In this document: positions 34,701-44,149 of the stretch, piece after piece
Position numbering within the stretch: position 1 is the first letter of the stretch
How the letters are laid out: each line of letters opens with the position of its first letter
DNA from: DIGJ01 sp041739345
GTDB taxonomy: Bacteria; Bacillota; Clostridia; Lachnospirales; Lachnospiraceae
NCBI GenBank assembly: GCA_041739345.1
Contig: JBGSNZ010000018.1
Coordinates: 62,001 to 126,000 of the forward strand
Direction of reading: 5' to 3'
Length of the DNA: 64,000 nt
The notes under the pieces: model-generated
Database searches by the model: none
Told to the model about the DNA's origin: nothing
What the model saw: the letters and a program-made list of their open reading frames with translations, nothing else
Program-made: the position numbers and the translations under genes

Positions 34701-36368
34701 ATGAGTAAATACGCAATTGGTGTAGATTACGGTACTCAGTCAGGGCGAGCCGTTTTAGTCGATGTATCCAATGGAGATGTGATTGCACAAGCAACCCAAA
34801 TTTATACACATGGTGTAATGGAAGAACACTTGCCAGATGGAACAAAATTAGGACCAGACTGGGCAATTGAACATCCGGCAGATTATATCGAAGTACTGGA
34901 AGTAACAATTCCCAAGGTCATGAAAGAGTCAAGTGTCAGCAAGGATGATGTTATTGGATTGTCAATCGATTTTACTGCCTGCACAATGCTTCCAATCGAT
35001 AAAGAGGGAATTCCACTTTGTTTTCAGGAAGAGTTAAAGAGTGTTCCACATGCGTGGTTAAAGCTATGGAAACATCATGCTGCACAGGCACAGGCAAATA
35101 AATTAAACCGTATCGCGACACAGCGAGGTGAAGACTTTTTAGCTCGATACGGTGGGAAGATTTCTTCGGAGTGGATGGTTCCTAAGATTATGCAGATTCT
35201 TGAGGAAGCCCCCGAAATATACGATAGAGCAGATCGCTTTATGGAAGCAACAGACTGGGTAACCATGCAGCTTACCGGAGTCGAGGCAAGAAATGCCTGT
35301 ACGGCAGGATATAAGGCGCTGTGGCACAAGAAAAAAGGATACCCTAGCAAGGAATTTTTTAAGGCCTTAGATGAAAGACTTGAGAATGTGGTGGAAGAAA
35401 AGTTAAGTACAGATATTTACCCACAAGGTGCAAAAGCTGGAGAATTAACTTTAGAAATGGCAGAAAAACTTGGCTTAAATAAAGGAACAGCAATAGGGGT
35501 AGCCAATGTAGATGCGCATGTGGCAGTTCCAGCAGTCGGTATTACCGGACCAAACAAAATGCTTATGATTATCGGTACCTCAACCTGTGATATTATGTGC
35601 TCAGAAGTAGAAAAAGAAGTACCAGGTATGTGCGGAGTCGTAGAAGATGGTGTTTTGCCAGGATATTTTGGATATGAAGCAGGACAGTCCTGCGTAGGAG
35701 ATCATTTTGAGTGGCTCGTGAAAAACTGTGTTCCAGCTTCCTATTATGAGGAAGCAAAACAAGCAGGCACCAATATTCACCAGTATCTGACAGAAAAAGC
35801 TTCGAAATTAAAGATTGGAGAAAGCGGACTTCTTGCCCTTGATTGGTGGAATGGAAACCGATCCTGCCTAGTTGATGTGGATTTAACAGGTATGATGCTT
35901 GGTATGACACTTACCACAAAACCAGAAGAGATGTACCGTGCGTTAATTGAGGCAACTGCTTATGGCAAAAATATGATTTTAGAGACCTTTGAAAATGCAG
36001 GCGTTCCAGTAGACGAACTATATGCCTGTGGAGGAATCTCGAAGAAGAATAGCATGATGATGCAGATTTATGCGGATGTAACAAATAAAGAGATATTTAT
36101 AGGAGCTTCCGATCAAAGTCCAGCACTTGGTTCTGCTATGTTTGGTGCTGTGGCAGCAGGAGCAAAAAACGGAGGGTATGATTCGATCGTTGAGGCCGCA
36201 AAGGTAATGGGAAAAGTAGAGGCCAAAACTTATAAGCCAATTCCAGAAAACGTAGAGGCTTATAAGAAATTGTATGCAGAGTTTAAAATTCTTCATGATT
36301 ATTTTGGACGCGGTGAAAATGACGTTATGAAACGCCTAAAACAAATCAAGGCAGACGCAAAGAAATAA
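34701..36368 (+). CDS. araB: L-ribulokinase
   Basis: 555 residues, AraB-type FGGY kinase. DYGTQSGRAVLVD at the N-terminus binds phosphate, IGLSIDFTACTMLPID follows, then MIIGTSTCDIMCSE, ALDWWNGNRS and the C-terminal GGISKKNSMMMQIYADV. Phosphorylates L-ribulose to L-ribulose 5-phosphate. Start at 34701 (GGAGAG 4-9 bp upstream); an ATG at 34689 would overlap the ribosome binding site. 42 bp after araA and 12 bp before araD. Confidence 0.96.
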   Translation: MSKYAIGVDYGTQSGRAVLVDVSNGDVIAQATQIYTHGVMEEHLPDGTKLGPDWAIEHPADYIEVLEVTIPKVMKESSVSKDDVIGLSIDFTACTMLPIDKEGIPLCFQEELKSVPHAWLKLWKHHAAQAQANKLNRIATQRGEDFLARYGGKISSEWMVPKIMQILEEAPEIYDRADRFMEATDWVTMQLTGVEARNACTAGYKALWHKKKGYPSKEFFKALDERLENVVEEKLSTDIYPQGAKAGELTLEMAEKLGLNKGTAIGVANVDAHVAVPAVGITGPNKMLMIIGTSTCDIMCSEVEKEVPGMCGVVEDGVLPGYFGYEAGQSCVGDHFEWLVKNCVPASYYEEAKQAGTNIHQYLTEKASKLKIGESGLLALDWWNGNRSCLVDVDLTGMMLGMTLTTKPEEMYRALIEATAYGKNMILETFENAGVPVDELYACGGISKKNSMMMQIYADVTNKEIFIGASDQSPALGSAMFGAVAAGAKNGGYDSIVEAAKVMGKVEAKTYKPIPENVEAYKKLYAEFKILHDYFGRGENDVMKRLKQIKADAKK

Positions 36369-36380
36369 GAGGAGGATATT

Positions 36381-37073
36381 ATGCTAGAAGAACTAAAGAA
36401 AGAAGTTTACGAAGCCAATATGGAGCTTCCCCAATACGGCCTGGTTACATTTACATGGGGAAATGTAAGCGGAATCGATCGAGAACAGGGGCTGTTTGTA
36501 ATAAAGCCAAGTGGTGTAGATTATGATAAACTGACACCAGAAGACATGGTCGTAGTTGACCTAAAGGGTAATAAGGTGGAGGGAAAATATAATCCATCCA
36601 GTGATACGGCTACTCATGTCGAACTCTATAACGCGTTTTTGAATATCGGGGGCGTGGTACACACACATTCTTCATGGGCAACCAGTTGGGCACAGGCCGG
36701 AAGATCAATTCCTTGTTATGGAACAACGCATGCGGATTATATGTACGGAGAAATACCTTGTGTTAGATGCCTTACAAAGGAGGAGATTGACGAGGCCTAT
36801 GAGAAAAACACTGGCAAGTTAATCGGCGAATACTTCAAAGAAAAAGATTATATAGCAATGCCAGCAGTCCTTTGCAAAAACCATGGTCCCTTTACGTGGG
36901 GAAAAAATGCAAAAGAGGCGGTACACAATGCAGCAGTGTTAGAGGAAGTTGCTAAAATGGCAGCGCGATGTGAAGGAATAGAAAAAAATGTGAAAGAAGC
37001 GCCACAAGAGCTTCAGGATAAGCACTATGAAAGAAAACATGGTGCAAACGCATATTACGGACAAAAAGAATAG
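36381..37073 (+). CDS. araD: L-ribulose-5-phosphate 4-epimerase
   Basis: 230 residues. Class II aldolase/epimerase fold: WGNVSGID, IKPSGVDYDKL, zinc histidines in VHTHSSWATSWAQ and in CKNHGPFTWG. Makes D-xylulose 5-phosphate, joining L-arabinose to the pentose phosphate pathway. Last gene of the ara operon, followed by a hairpin. Confidence 0.96.
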   Translation: MLEELKKEVYEANMELPQYGLVTFTWGNVSGIDREQGLFVIKPSGVDYDKLTPEDMVVVDLKGNKVEGKYNPSSDTATHVELYNAFLNIGGVVHTHSSWATSWAQAGRSIPCYGTTHADYMYGEIPCVRCLTKEEIDEAYEKNTGKLIGEYFKEKDYIAMPAVLCKNHGPFTWGKNAKEAVHNAAVLEEVAKMAARCEGIEKNVKEAPQELQDKHYERKHGANAYYGQKE

Positions 37074-37082
37074 ATTTCAAAG

Positions 37083-37116
37083 AAGGGGCTGTTCCACAAA
37101 TGAGTGAACAGCCCTT
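37083..37116 (+). terminator. Hairpin after araD
   Basis: AAGGGGCTGTTC against GAACAGCCCTT with one bulged G. It lacks a clear T run (AAAATAATG follows), so termination may be partial. Confidence 0.45.
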
Positions 37117-37207
37117 AAAATAATGTCAAAAAGCTTGCGTACAATCCTTGTATTTATTCTGTTTTTTGTTAGAATGAAAGGAACAGACATACAAGATGGG
37201 GGAAGGT

Positions 37208-38992
37208 ATGAAATATATATTAAAACGTTTTAATGACTTAAAATTGGGATATAAAATACTGTTTTCCTTTCTTTTTGGAGGAATACTGCCAATACTTTTG
37301 TCGCAGGAAGTATCCTTTTATTTGAATACTCATTACATGACAAAAAATATGGACGAGATGATAAAGAATAATCTGGAACAAATGTCAGAACGAACCGATT
37401 TAACCTTACAGATATATAGCAATTTATTATATCAGATATATACGGACGATGATATTATTAATAATGTAAATGATTTACAAGACGATACCGTGATGGGGAA
37501 AGTAATTGCTTACAACCGAATCTATAATCGGTTAAAGCAATATAACGTTTCTGAAAAAGAAATTCGAAGTATCAGTATTATATGTAATAATGGAAGCTCG
37601 GTCACCTATGATTTCGATACAGGTTCTGCGCTAAATACGTTATGGAGTGGGAACAAAGATATGCGGGATATTAAGCCATACAAAGATGCGATTGACAAGA
37701 TTGGATTGGTGATTACCCCTACAATGGAAATGGAAGAGGACGGTAAAAAAAGCTATCTCTTTCACCTTTCAAAAAGAATGTTTGATTTGGATGCACTGGA
37801 TAAAGGAACCATAGCTACTGCAGTTATTTCCGTGGATGCCGCTGCACTTGGGAAAATATGTAATACGGAGACAGAGAATGAAGTAGCATTTATTTTGAAT
37901 GATGAAAAGCAGGTAATTTATTATCCAGAAGAGATGTTTATGGGGATTAAACTGGATGAAAAGGTAGAGCCAATCAAAGTGGTTGAACTAAGCAAATTAT
38001 TGAAAAATAAGACCAAATTAATAAATGAATATGATAATGAGACAATTGGATGGAAATTTTATTATGTGTATGATAAGGATTATTTTTTGAAGGACATGAG
38101 AAATTTACAGTTCCATATTTTAATAATAGTGATTATTGTAATAATACTTTCTGTTATTTTAATTATCTATACGGTAAGGCATGTTCACCAGTCAATAAAT
38201 GGCGTTGTACAAGGAATGAATCAAATTAAAAGAGGAAATCTGGAGGTCATAATACCGGTGAATAGTAAAGATGAAATCGGTCAGGTGGCAGAAAATTTTA
38301 ATGAGATGGCAAGAGAGATTAAATCCTTAATTAATGAAGTAAAGGATGCATTACATAAACAAAAAAATGCTGAAATAAAAGCGTTGGAAGCGCAAATAAA
38401 TCCTCATTTTTTATATAATACCCTGGATTCAATTAATTGGATGGCAATCGAAAAGGGCGATTATGAAATAAGTACTATGCTTTGCAATTTAGGCGTTATT
38501 CTTCGTTATAGTATAAACAAAAGTAATCATATGGTAACGGTAAAGGAAATGACAGATTGGATAGAAAAATATATTTCGCTTCAAAAAATTCGATTTAATG
38601 ATGCTTTTGATTACAAACTTTTAATAGACAATGAAACTTATTCGAAAAAGATTTACAAACTTTTAATTCAACCATTTATAGAAAATGCAATTATTCATGG
38701 TTTTGATGGTGTCGAGCAGGGGGGAATCATTAGTATTGATATTTTATTTACGGAAGGTAAAAATGCAATTTGTGTTATAATTGAAGATAATGGTAATGGT
38801 ATGTCAAAGGAAATTGTGGATAAATATAATGACAGGAATTGGGTGCTAAAGCAGGAAGAAGGTAGTATTGGACTTCAAAATACGCTTTCTAGGATCGCGA
38901 TGTATTATGGAGAAGAGGGGAAATGGAATATAAATAGTATGCAAGGGATGGGAACTGTCATTACATTAATATTACCAATTGATAATATTTAG
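37208..38992 (+). CDS. YesM-type sensor histidine kinase
   Basis: 594 residues. First membrane helix near residues 15-35, a large extracellular sensor domain to about residue 300, second helix (FHILIIVIIVIILSVILIIY), then HAMP. The His-kinase core has the phosphoacceptor motif EAQINPHFLYNTLDSINW and ATPase motifs FIENAIIHGF, EDNGNGM and GSIGLQNTL. This class senses sugars or oligosaccharides at the surface. A poor promoter (TTGTAT, 16 bp, TAGAAT at 37148-37175) precedes it. Start 37208 chosen for the GGGGG purine run; 37196 is possible. Confidence 0.9.
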   Translation: MKYILKRFNDLKLGYKILFSFLFGGILPILLSQEVSFYLNTHYMTKNMDEMIKNNLEQMSERTDLTLQIYSNLLYQIYTDDDIINNVNDLQDDTVMGKVIAYNRIYNRLKQYNVSEKEIRSISIICNNGSSVTYDFDTGSALNTLWSGNKDMRDIKPYKDAIDKIGLVITPTMEMEEDGKKSYLFHLSKRMFDLDALDKGTIATAVISVDAAALGKICNTETENEVAFILNDEKQVIYYPEEMFMGIKLDEKVEPIKVVELSKLLKNKTKLINEYDNETIGWKFYYVYDKDYFLKDMRNLQFHILIIVIIVIILSVILIIYTVRHVHQSINGVVQGMNQIKRGNLEVIIPVNSKDEIGQVAENFNEMAREIKSLINEVKDALHKQKNAEIKALEAQINPHFLYNTLDSINWMAIEKGDYEISTMLCNLGVILRYSINKSNHMVTVKEMTDWIEKYISLQKIRFNDAFDYKLLIDNETYSKKIYKLLIQPFIENAIIHGFDGVEQGGIISIDILFTEGKNAICVIIEDNGNGMSKEIVDKYNDRNWVLKQEEGSIGLQNTLSRIAMYYGEEGKWNINSMQGMGTVITLILPIDNI

Positions 38993-39036
38993 TTCATTTG
39001 GAGTGTGTGAGAACATATGGGGAAGGAATGATTCGA

Positions 39037-40551
39037 ATGAGAATCTTAATCGTGGAAGATGAAATAAAAATCAGAGTAGGAATGGGAAAGCTAATTACGG
39101 CCGAAACAAATCATGAAATAGTTGGGGAGGCAAAAAATGGGAAAGAAGGATTGGAGATGATAATCCGGTTTAAACCGGATTTAGTAATAACCGATATAAA
39201 GATGCCGGAAATGGATGGGCTTGAGATGCTTACCAAAGTAAAGGAGCAGGATATAAAAGTACATGCAATTATCCTAACCGGTTATTCGGAATTTGAATAT
39301 GCCAGAAAAGCACTTACCCTTGGAGTAAAAGATTATTTATTAAAACCAATTGGGGTAGAAGAACTAACTAAAATGCTAGAAGATATTGCTATAAAAATTA
39401 AGGGAGAAAATGAAAATAAGGGAACGCCGGATGGTTTTTTAAGGGATGTCTATTTAAATGGTATGATAGGTGCAAAGGAATCCTTCGAAAAATTGAAACT
39501 ATTATGTGAACGAAAGGGCTATGAATATTACAGTCTTTATATGGGATATATAGGAGAAGGCATACCTTCTTATAGTGGAGAATTTTCACAAAATATGAAT
39601 GATATTATGGAAAAATATCAGGAAAAAGAATGCATCATATCTTATGTGGGAAAGTTTCAGGAAATTATATGCTTGGTAATGGAAAAACAAGATCAAGGAG
39701 AATTTGTGGAACTTTTTACTAGAAAAATAGTAAAGAAGCATTTTGACAACGATAATCCGGTGGTGTGGTCAATGACACATTTTGAACCGTTTGAGGATAT
39801 CTATGAAAGTATGCAAAAAGTACAAAAGTTACAGTCTTATGGTATGGTTTTAGAAAAAGGAACGTTGATTACCGAAAAAGAAATTCAAATGATCTTAATT
39901 GAAGACTATAGTTATCCAAATGAGCTGGAAGGAAAGTTTAAAGTATCTATATGCAATGGAAATGGAAAATTAATTCAAAACAATGCAGATGAATTTATCA
40001 AATATATGAAGAAACACTGTTTTTTACCGGAACGAGTAAAACAAGCATATATAAAGTTATATAGTTTTATAGCGAATCTTTTACAGGAAATTGATGTCAA
40101 GTCATATGAACAGCTATTAAATCTGTTTACTTTGAAGAAGATGTCAGAGGCAAGAACTCATACAGAGTTAGAAAAATTATTTATGGACGTGGTATTATTT
40201 ATCATTAATACGCAAGAGAAAAAGGAGGATATCAGCAATTATACAATTAAAAGGGCAATCAACTACATACGAGAACACTATATGGAGGCAATTACATTAG
40301 ACGAAGTTGCAAGAAGGCTTGATATCACACCAGAATATTTAAGTACTCTCTTTAACAGAGAAATGAGTATTAACTATTCTACTTTTTTAAAACAGTTTCG
40401 GATTAGCCATGCGAAACGGTTATTAAAAGGTACCGACATGAGAGTGTATGCAATAGCAGAGGCGGTAGGCTATAGTGATCCAAAATACTTCATTCGAGTT
40501 TTTAAGGAGGTTCAAGGACAGGCACCAAAAGAGTATCGCCAGCAAAGCTAG
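39037..40551 (+). CDS. YesN-type response regulator with AraC output domain
   Basis: About 504 residues. Receiver domain with Asp53 in VITDIKMPEMDGL and switch motifs LTGYSEFEYA and DYLLKPI. A long middle region of about 270 residues is followed by a C-terminal AraC helix-turn-helix pair (LDEVARRLDITPEYLSTLF, then VGYSDPKYFIRVFKEVQGQAP). Partner of the kinase upstream, likely activating the binding-protein and glycosidase genes downstream. ATG 39028 is an alternative start. Confidence 0.9.
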   Translation: MRILIVEDEIKIRVGMGKLITAETNHEIVGEAKNGKEGLEMIIRFKPDLVITDIKMPEMDGLEMLTKVKEQDIKVHAIILTGYSEFEYARKALTLGVKDYLLKPIGVEELTKMLEDIAIKIKGENENKGTPDGFLRDVYLNGMIGAKESFEKLKLLCERKGYEYYSLYMGYIGEGIPSYSGEFSQNMNDIMEKYQEKECIISYVGKFQEIICLVMEKQDQGEFVELFTRKIVKKHFDNDNPVVWSMTHFEPFEDIYESMQKVQKLQSYGMVLEKGTLITEKEIQMILIEDYSYPNELEGKFKVSICNGNGKLIQNNADEFIKYMKKHCFLPERVKQAYIKLYSFIANLLQEIDVKSYEQLLNLFTLKKMSEARTHTELEKLFMDVVLFIINTQEKKEDISNYTIKRAINYIREHYMEAITLDEVARRLDITPEYLSTLFNREMSINYSTFLKQFRISHAKRLLKGTDMRVYAIAEAVGYSDPKYFIRVFKEVQGQAPKEYRQQS

Positions 40552-40561
40552 GAGGAGGATT

Positions 40562-41776
40562 ATGAAAAAAGGTATAGTTATTGGCTTGCTAATTATGGGG
40601 ATAATGGCAGGTACTGCGTGTATTTTTCAAGTACTGGTGAAAAAAAATGCGCAGCAGGAGACAATGCAGAATACAGAAAAAAAAGAACTAGTATTATGGT
40701 CTTATTATGAAACGAAAGCACAGAAAGAAAGCTTAGACTTATTAATGCAAGATTTTAATCATTCGCAATCGAAGTACGTGGCTACTTGGGAGTATGTACC
40801 AATGACTGAATTTACAAAACGACTTTCCATTGGAATAATGGAAGGAAATTTACCTGATATGGTTATTATCGATAATCCAGATATGAAAACATATGCTGAA
40901 CTTGGGATTTTTGAAGATTTGACACAGTATGATGAACTATGGGAGGAAGAAGAACAATATTATCAGGAAGTATGGAAATCGGTACAGTGGGATGGGAAAT
41001 ACTATGGTGTGCCGTTTACCTGTAATAATGTGGCGCTGATTTATAATAAGAAAATACTTGAAAATGTGGGGATAACACCTCCTTCAACATGGGAAGAATT
41101 AGAAAAAGCGGCAGCAAAACTAAAAAAAGAGGACCGCTATGGATTTGTAATGTCTTGTGTTGCAGGTGAACAGGCAGCATTTCAGGTATTACCATGGATT
41201 CTTTCTGCAGGAGAAACAAAGAATAATTTAGGAGGAAAATCTACACAGGAAGCATTTGCATTTTTACAGAAAATGAGCGAGAAAGGTTATATGGATGCAA
41301 ACTGTGTAAATTGGTCGCAAAACGATATAGCAAGAAAATTTGTACAAGAAGAAGTTGCAATGATGGAAAATGGCCCATGGGTAATTCCTATGCTGAAAGA
41401 AGCTGGAATTTCATATGGAATTGTACCGCTCCCGATGAAAAACAAGAGAGTGGTGATTGCTGGTGGAGAAAATATAGGAGTCATCAAAGATAAGGACGTC
41501 GACGGAGCAGTCGCTTTTTTGAAATATTATAGCCAAGGAGAAGTAATGAAGGAAATATGCTTAAAATCAAGTGTACTTCCTCCAAAAATGAAAGAAGCCC
41601 AGGAGACGGTAGTAGATAATCCGGATTTTCAATTTTTTGAGGAACAAATGCGCAGTTCTTTGTCAAGATCTGACTTTGATGGATGGACGACAATCTCGAA
41701 TCAGTTATCGGATTCAATCTACGCTATAATAACGGGAGAAATGGATCCTGAAACGGCAGCACAACATTTGAAATAA
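40562..41776 (+). CDS. Membrane-tethered family 1 sugar-binding protein, coupled to the two-component system
   Basis: 404 residues, solute-binding protein type 1 (ELVLWSYYETKAQKES, DMVIIDNPD, GKYYGVPFTCNNVALIYNK). Clearly a paralogue of the lipoprotein encoded next. Instead of a clean lipobox the N-terminus is one continuous hydrophobic helix (about residues 4-26) flanked by lysines on both sides; its only Cys lies inside the helix and the -3 position is Gly. This suggests a membrane-anchored protein rather than a lipoprotein. AGGAGGAGG ribosome binding site, 10 bp after the response regulator: same transcript as the kinase. Likely a sensor partner. Confidence 0.85.
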   Translation: MKKGIVIGLLIMGIMAGTACIFQVLVKKNAQQETMQNTEKKELVLWSYYETKAQKESLDLLMQDFNHSQSKYVATWEYVPMTEFTKRLSIGIMEGNLPDMVIIDNPDMKTYAELGIFEDLTQYDELWEEEEQYYQEVWKSVQWDGKYYGVPFTCNNVALIYNKKILENVGITPPSTWEELEKAAAKLKKEDRYGFVMSCVAGEQAAFQVLPWILSAGETKNNLGGKSTQEAFAFLQKMSEKGYMDANCVNWSQNDIARKFVQEEVAMMENGPWVIPMLKEAGISYGIVPLPMKNKRVVIAGGENIGVIKDKDVDGAVAFLKYYSQGEVMKEICLKSSVLPPKMKEAQETVVDNPDFQFFEEQMRSSLSRSDFDGWTTISNQLSDSIYAIITGEMDPETAAQHLK

Positions 41777-41829
41777 ACTTAGGTGAATATAGTCCACCTT
41801 AATTAAAAAATTAGAATTATAATAAGGGT

Positions 41830-41896
41830 AATCCTCTTTTATAATTTAGATATCAGTTAAGATAATTGATATCTAAATTTTAAAGGAGGATTTTTT
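41830..41896 (+). promoter_or_regulatory. 26-bp hairpin that sequesters a ribosome binding site, ending in a U6 run at the start codon
   Basis: 41830-41855 pairs with 41867-41892 at 24 of 26 positions plus one G-U wobble. The inner 13 bp AATTTAGATATCA / TGATATCTAAATT are perfect. The right arm includes AAAGGAGGA, the ribosome binding site, paired with TCCTCTTTT. Six Ts (41891-41896) sit between stem and ATG, so it also looks like an intrinsic terminator. A TATAAT at 41818-41823 would start transcripts at the hairpin's first base. Confidence 0.75.
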
Positions 41897-43180
41897 ATGA
41901 GGAAAAAACTAGTAGCGGTTTTACTAACAGCAGTTCTAGCTTGTACATCACTTACCGGATGCGGACAAAAAGGTAATGACACAAAAGCGACGAGTACAAG
42001 TACGGAAGAGTCTGGGGATGCGACAGAATCAGAGAGTACTGGTGCAAAAAAAGAGGTTGTAATTTGGGATTATTTTGAAACAGACGCACAAAAAGAGATG
42101 ATGCAAACGTTGATTGATGGTTTTAATGGTTCACAGGATCAATTTGTTGCATCTCATGTATATGTACCTTTTTCAGATTATGAAAAGCAATTAACATTAG
42201 GTATTGCATCTGGCGAGCTTCCAGATCTTGTAATTATGGATGGTTGCGGAATGGCTTCCTTCATTCAACTTGGATTATTAGCAGATGTTTCTGATGCAGA
42301 AATCCCATGGGATGAATATATTAAAGGACCAATGGAGTCTACAATGTTAGATGGAAAGCACTATGGTATTCCTTTCGCAACAAACTGTACAGCATTATTC
42401 TATAATAAAGATTTGTTTGATGCTGCAGGACTAGAGTATCCAAATGAAAATACAACATGGGCACAATTTAGAGAAATGGCAAAAGCCCTTACAAAAGATG
42501 GAGTATCTGGATTTGGTAATGCTGGAGTAAATACGGATGAGGGTACTTTCCAATGTCTTCAGTGGTTATATACTGCAGGTGGAAGCTATATGGATATCAA
42601 AAATGGTGTAGGAGCTTATGACCTTATGCAGGGAATGATTGAAGAAGGAAGCTGGACGAAAGAATCCGTTAACTGGACTCAATCTGATGTTAATAACAAC
42701 TTTATGGCCGGAAATATTGCAATGCAGCAAAATGGCCCATGGCAAATCCCTGGTATTCAAGCAGATGCACCAGATTTAAAGTATGGTGTAACAACTCTTC
42801 CAAAATTTGATGAAAACTCAGATCAAGCCACCTCTATTTTAGGCGGAGAGAATATGGGAGTTGTAAATAAAGATGATACAAGCGGAGCGGTTGCATTCCT
42901 TAAATATTATGACCAGACAGATGTTATGGTAGCAGCAATGAAAACATATGGTTCCTTCCCTCCAAAGACAGAAGCAGCACAAGATTCCTATTGGACAAAT
43001 GATCCAATTCAAGCAGCATTTATTCAACAGCTTGAAACATCCATTCCAAGAGGACCTTCACCATCATGGCCATCTTATTCTGCAGTTATCCAGACTGGAT
43101 TCCAACAGATTATGACTTCAGCTAAAACACCAGAAGAAGCAGCGGAGGAAGTACAAGGACAGGTAGATGCAGTAAGATAA
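41897..43180 (+). CDS. ABC sugar-binding lipoprotein (family 1)
   Basis: 427 residues. Lipobox LTGC at about residue 22, Ser/Thr/Glu-rich linker, then type 1 solute-binding folds (VVIWDYFETDAQKEMM, LPDLVIMDGCG, GKHYGIPFATNCTALFYNKDLF, AMQQNGPWQIPGI). With the two permeases downstream it forms an importer for an oligosaccharide, plausibly arabino-oligosaccharides from the GH context. Expression is probably governed by the RBS-sequestering hairpin immediately upstream. No ATPase gene is in the cluster. Confidence 0.93.
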   Translation: MRKKLVAVLLTAVLACTSLTGCGQKGNDTKATSTSTEESGDATESESTGAKKEVVIWDYFETDAQKEMMQTLIDGFNGSQDQFVASHVYVPFSDYEKQLTLGIASGELPDLVIMDGCGMASFIQLGLLADVSDAEIPWDEYIKGPMESTMLDGKHYGIPFATNCTALFYNKDLFDAAGLEYPNENTTWAQFREMAKALTKDGVSGFGNAGVNTDEGTFQCLQWLYTAGGSYMDIKNGVGAYDLMQGMIEEGSWTKESVNWTQSDVNNNFMAGNIAMQQNGPWQIPGIQADAPDLKYGVTTLPKFDENSDQATSILGGENMGVVNKDDTSGAVAFLKYYDQTDVMVAAMKTYGSFPPKTEAAQDSYWTNDPIQAAFIQQLETSIPRGPSPSWPSYSAVIQTGFQQIMTSAKTPEEAAEEVQGQVDAVR

Positions 43181-43193
43181 TATTTAATTAATA

Positions 43194-43219
43194 AGGGCTG
43201 TTGTATGAACGACAGCCCT
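43194..43219 (+). promoter_or_regulatory. Intergenic hairpin between binding protein and permease
   Basis: Stem AGGGCTGTTGT / ACGACAGCCCT (one wobble) with loop ATGA, followed by ATTTTA. Probably a leaky terminator or 3' stabiliser that sets more binding protein than permease. Confidence 0.7.
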
Positions 43220-43241
43220 ATTTTAAAAGGAGGAAGTCGTG

Positions 43242-44147
43242 ATGAAACGCATAATAAAAAATAAAACAGCATCTCTTGGAATCCTGTTTTCCCTTCCGGC
43301 ACTAATTTATATGATGGTTTTTATTGGTTATCCAATGATACAAAACTTTATTTTGAGCTTTAAAAATGTCGATGTGTATACCTTTTCACAAGCGGCAAAT
43401 CAGAAATTTGTTGGTTTTCAAAATTATATTGATTTATTTAAGGGGGCGAATTCAATACTCCCTATTGCAATAAAAAACACAATTATATTTACAGTTGGTT
43501 CTATATTTTTCCAATTTGTTATTGGCTTTGGGTTAGCGTTACTGTTTAATAAAAAATTTCCGGGTTGTTCTTTTTTTCGAGGAGTAACTATGATTTCCTG
43601 GCTATTGCCGGTTACGGTAGCTGGACTATTATTTAAATTTATGTTTCAACTAAATGGTGGTATTATCAATCAGCTGTTAATGTCAATTCATGTTTTAAAA
43701 GAACCGATTGAGTGGCTCCTTAATGGAAAGAGTGCAATGGCAGCTATAATAACGGCAAATATATGGATTGGGATTCCTTTTAATATGATGCTTATCTTAA
43801 CAGGACTTACAACCATTCCAAATGATATATATGAAAGTGCAGGTCTTGATGGAGCGAACAAAATACAGACATTATTTATGATAACAATACCAATGATTAA
43901 GCCGGCAATTATGTCTGTTTTAACATTAGGTTTTGTATATACCTTTAAAGTTTTTGATCTTGTATGGGTAATGACAAAGGGTGGTCCGGTAAATGCAACA
44001 GAATTGGTTTCCACTTATGCCTATCGACTGTCTTTTCAAGAATTTCAGTTTAGTAAAGGCGCTGCAGCGGCCAATATTTTGTTTATGATCCTTTTATGTG
44101 TAGGATTTTTCTATATAAAAACCATATCTGATGACGAGGTGATGTAG
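43242..44147 (+). CDS. ABC sugar permease (MalF/LacF type)
   Basis: 301 residues, six membrane helices, with the EAA loop ESAGLDGANKIQTLFMITIPMIKP. AAGGAGGA ribosome binding site; ATG at 43242 or GTG at 43239. First of a permease pair; next gene starts two bases after its stop. Confidence 0.93.
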   Translation: MKRIIKNKTASLGILFSLPALIYMMVFIGYPMIQNFILSFKNVDVYTFSQAANQKFVGFQNYIDLFKGANSILPIAIKNTIIFTVGSIFFQFVIGFGLALLFNKKFPGCSFFRGVTMISWLLPVTVAGLLFKFMFQLNGGIINQLLMSIHVLKEPIEWLLNGKSAMAAIITANIWIGIPFNMMLILTGLTTIPNDIYESAGLDGANKIQTLFMITIPMIKPAIMSVLTLGFVYTFKVFDLVWVMTKGGPVNATELVSTYAYRLSFQEFQFSKGAAAANILFMILLCVGFFYIKTISDDEVM

Positions 44148-44149
44148 CG

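Noticed and set aside
40562..41776. Treating the first binding protein as a normal lipoprotein
   Set aside because: The only cysteine lies within a continuous hydrophobic helix with Gly at -3, which fits a membrane anchor better than a lipobox.
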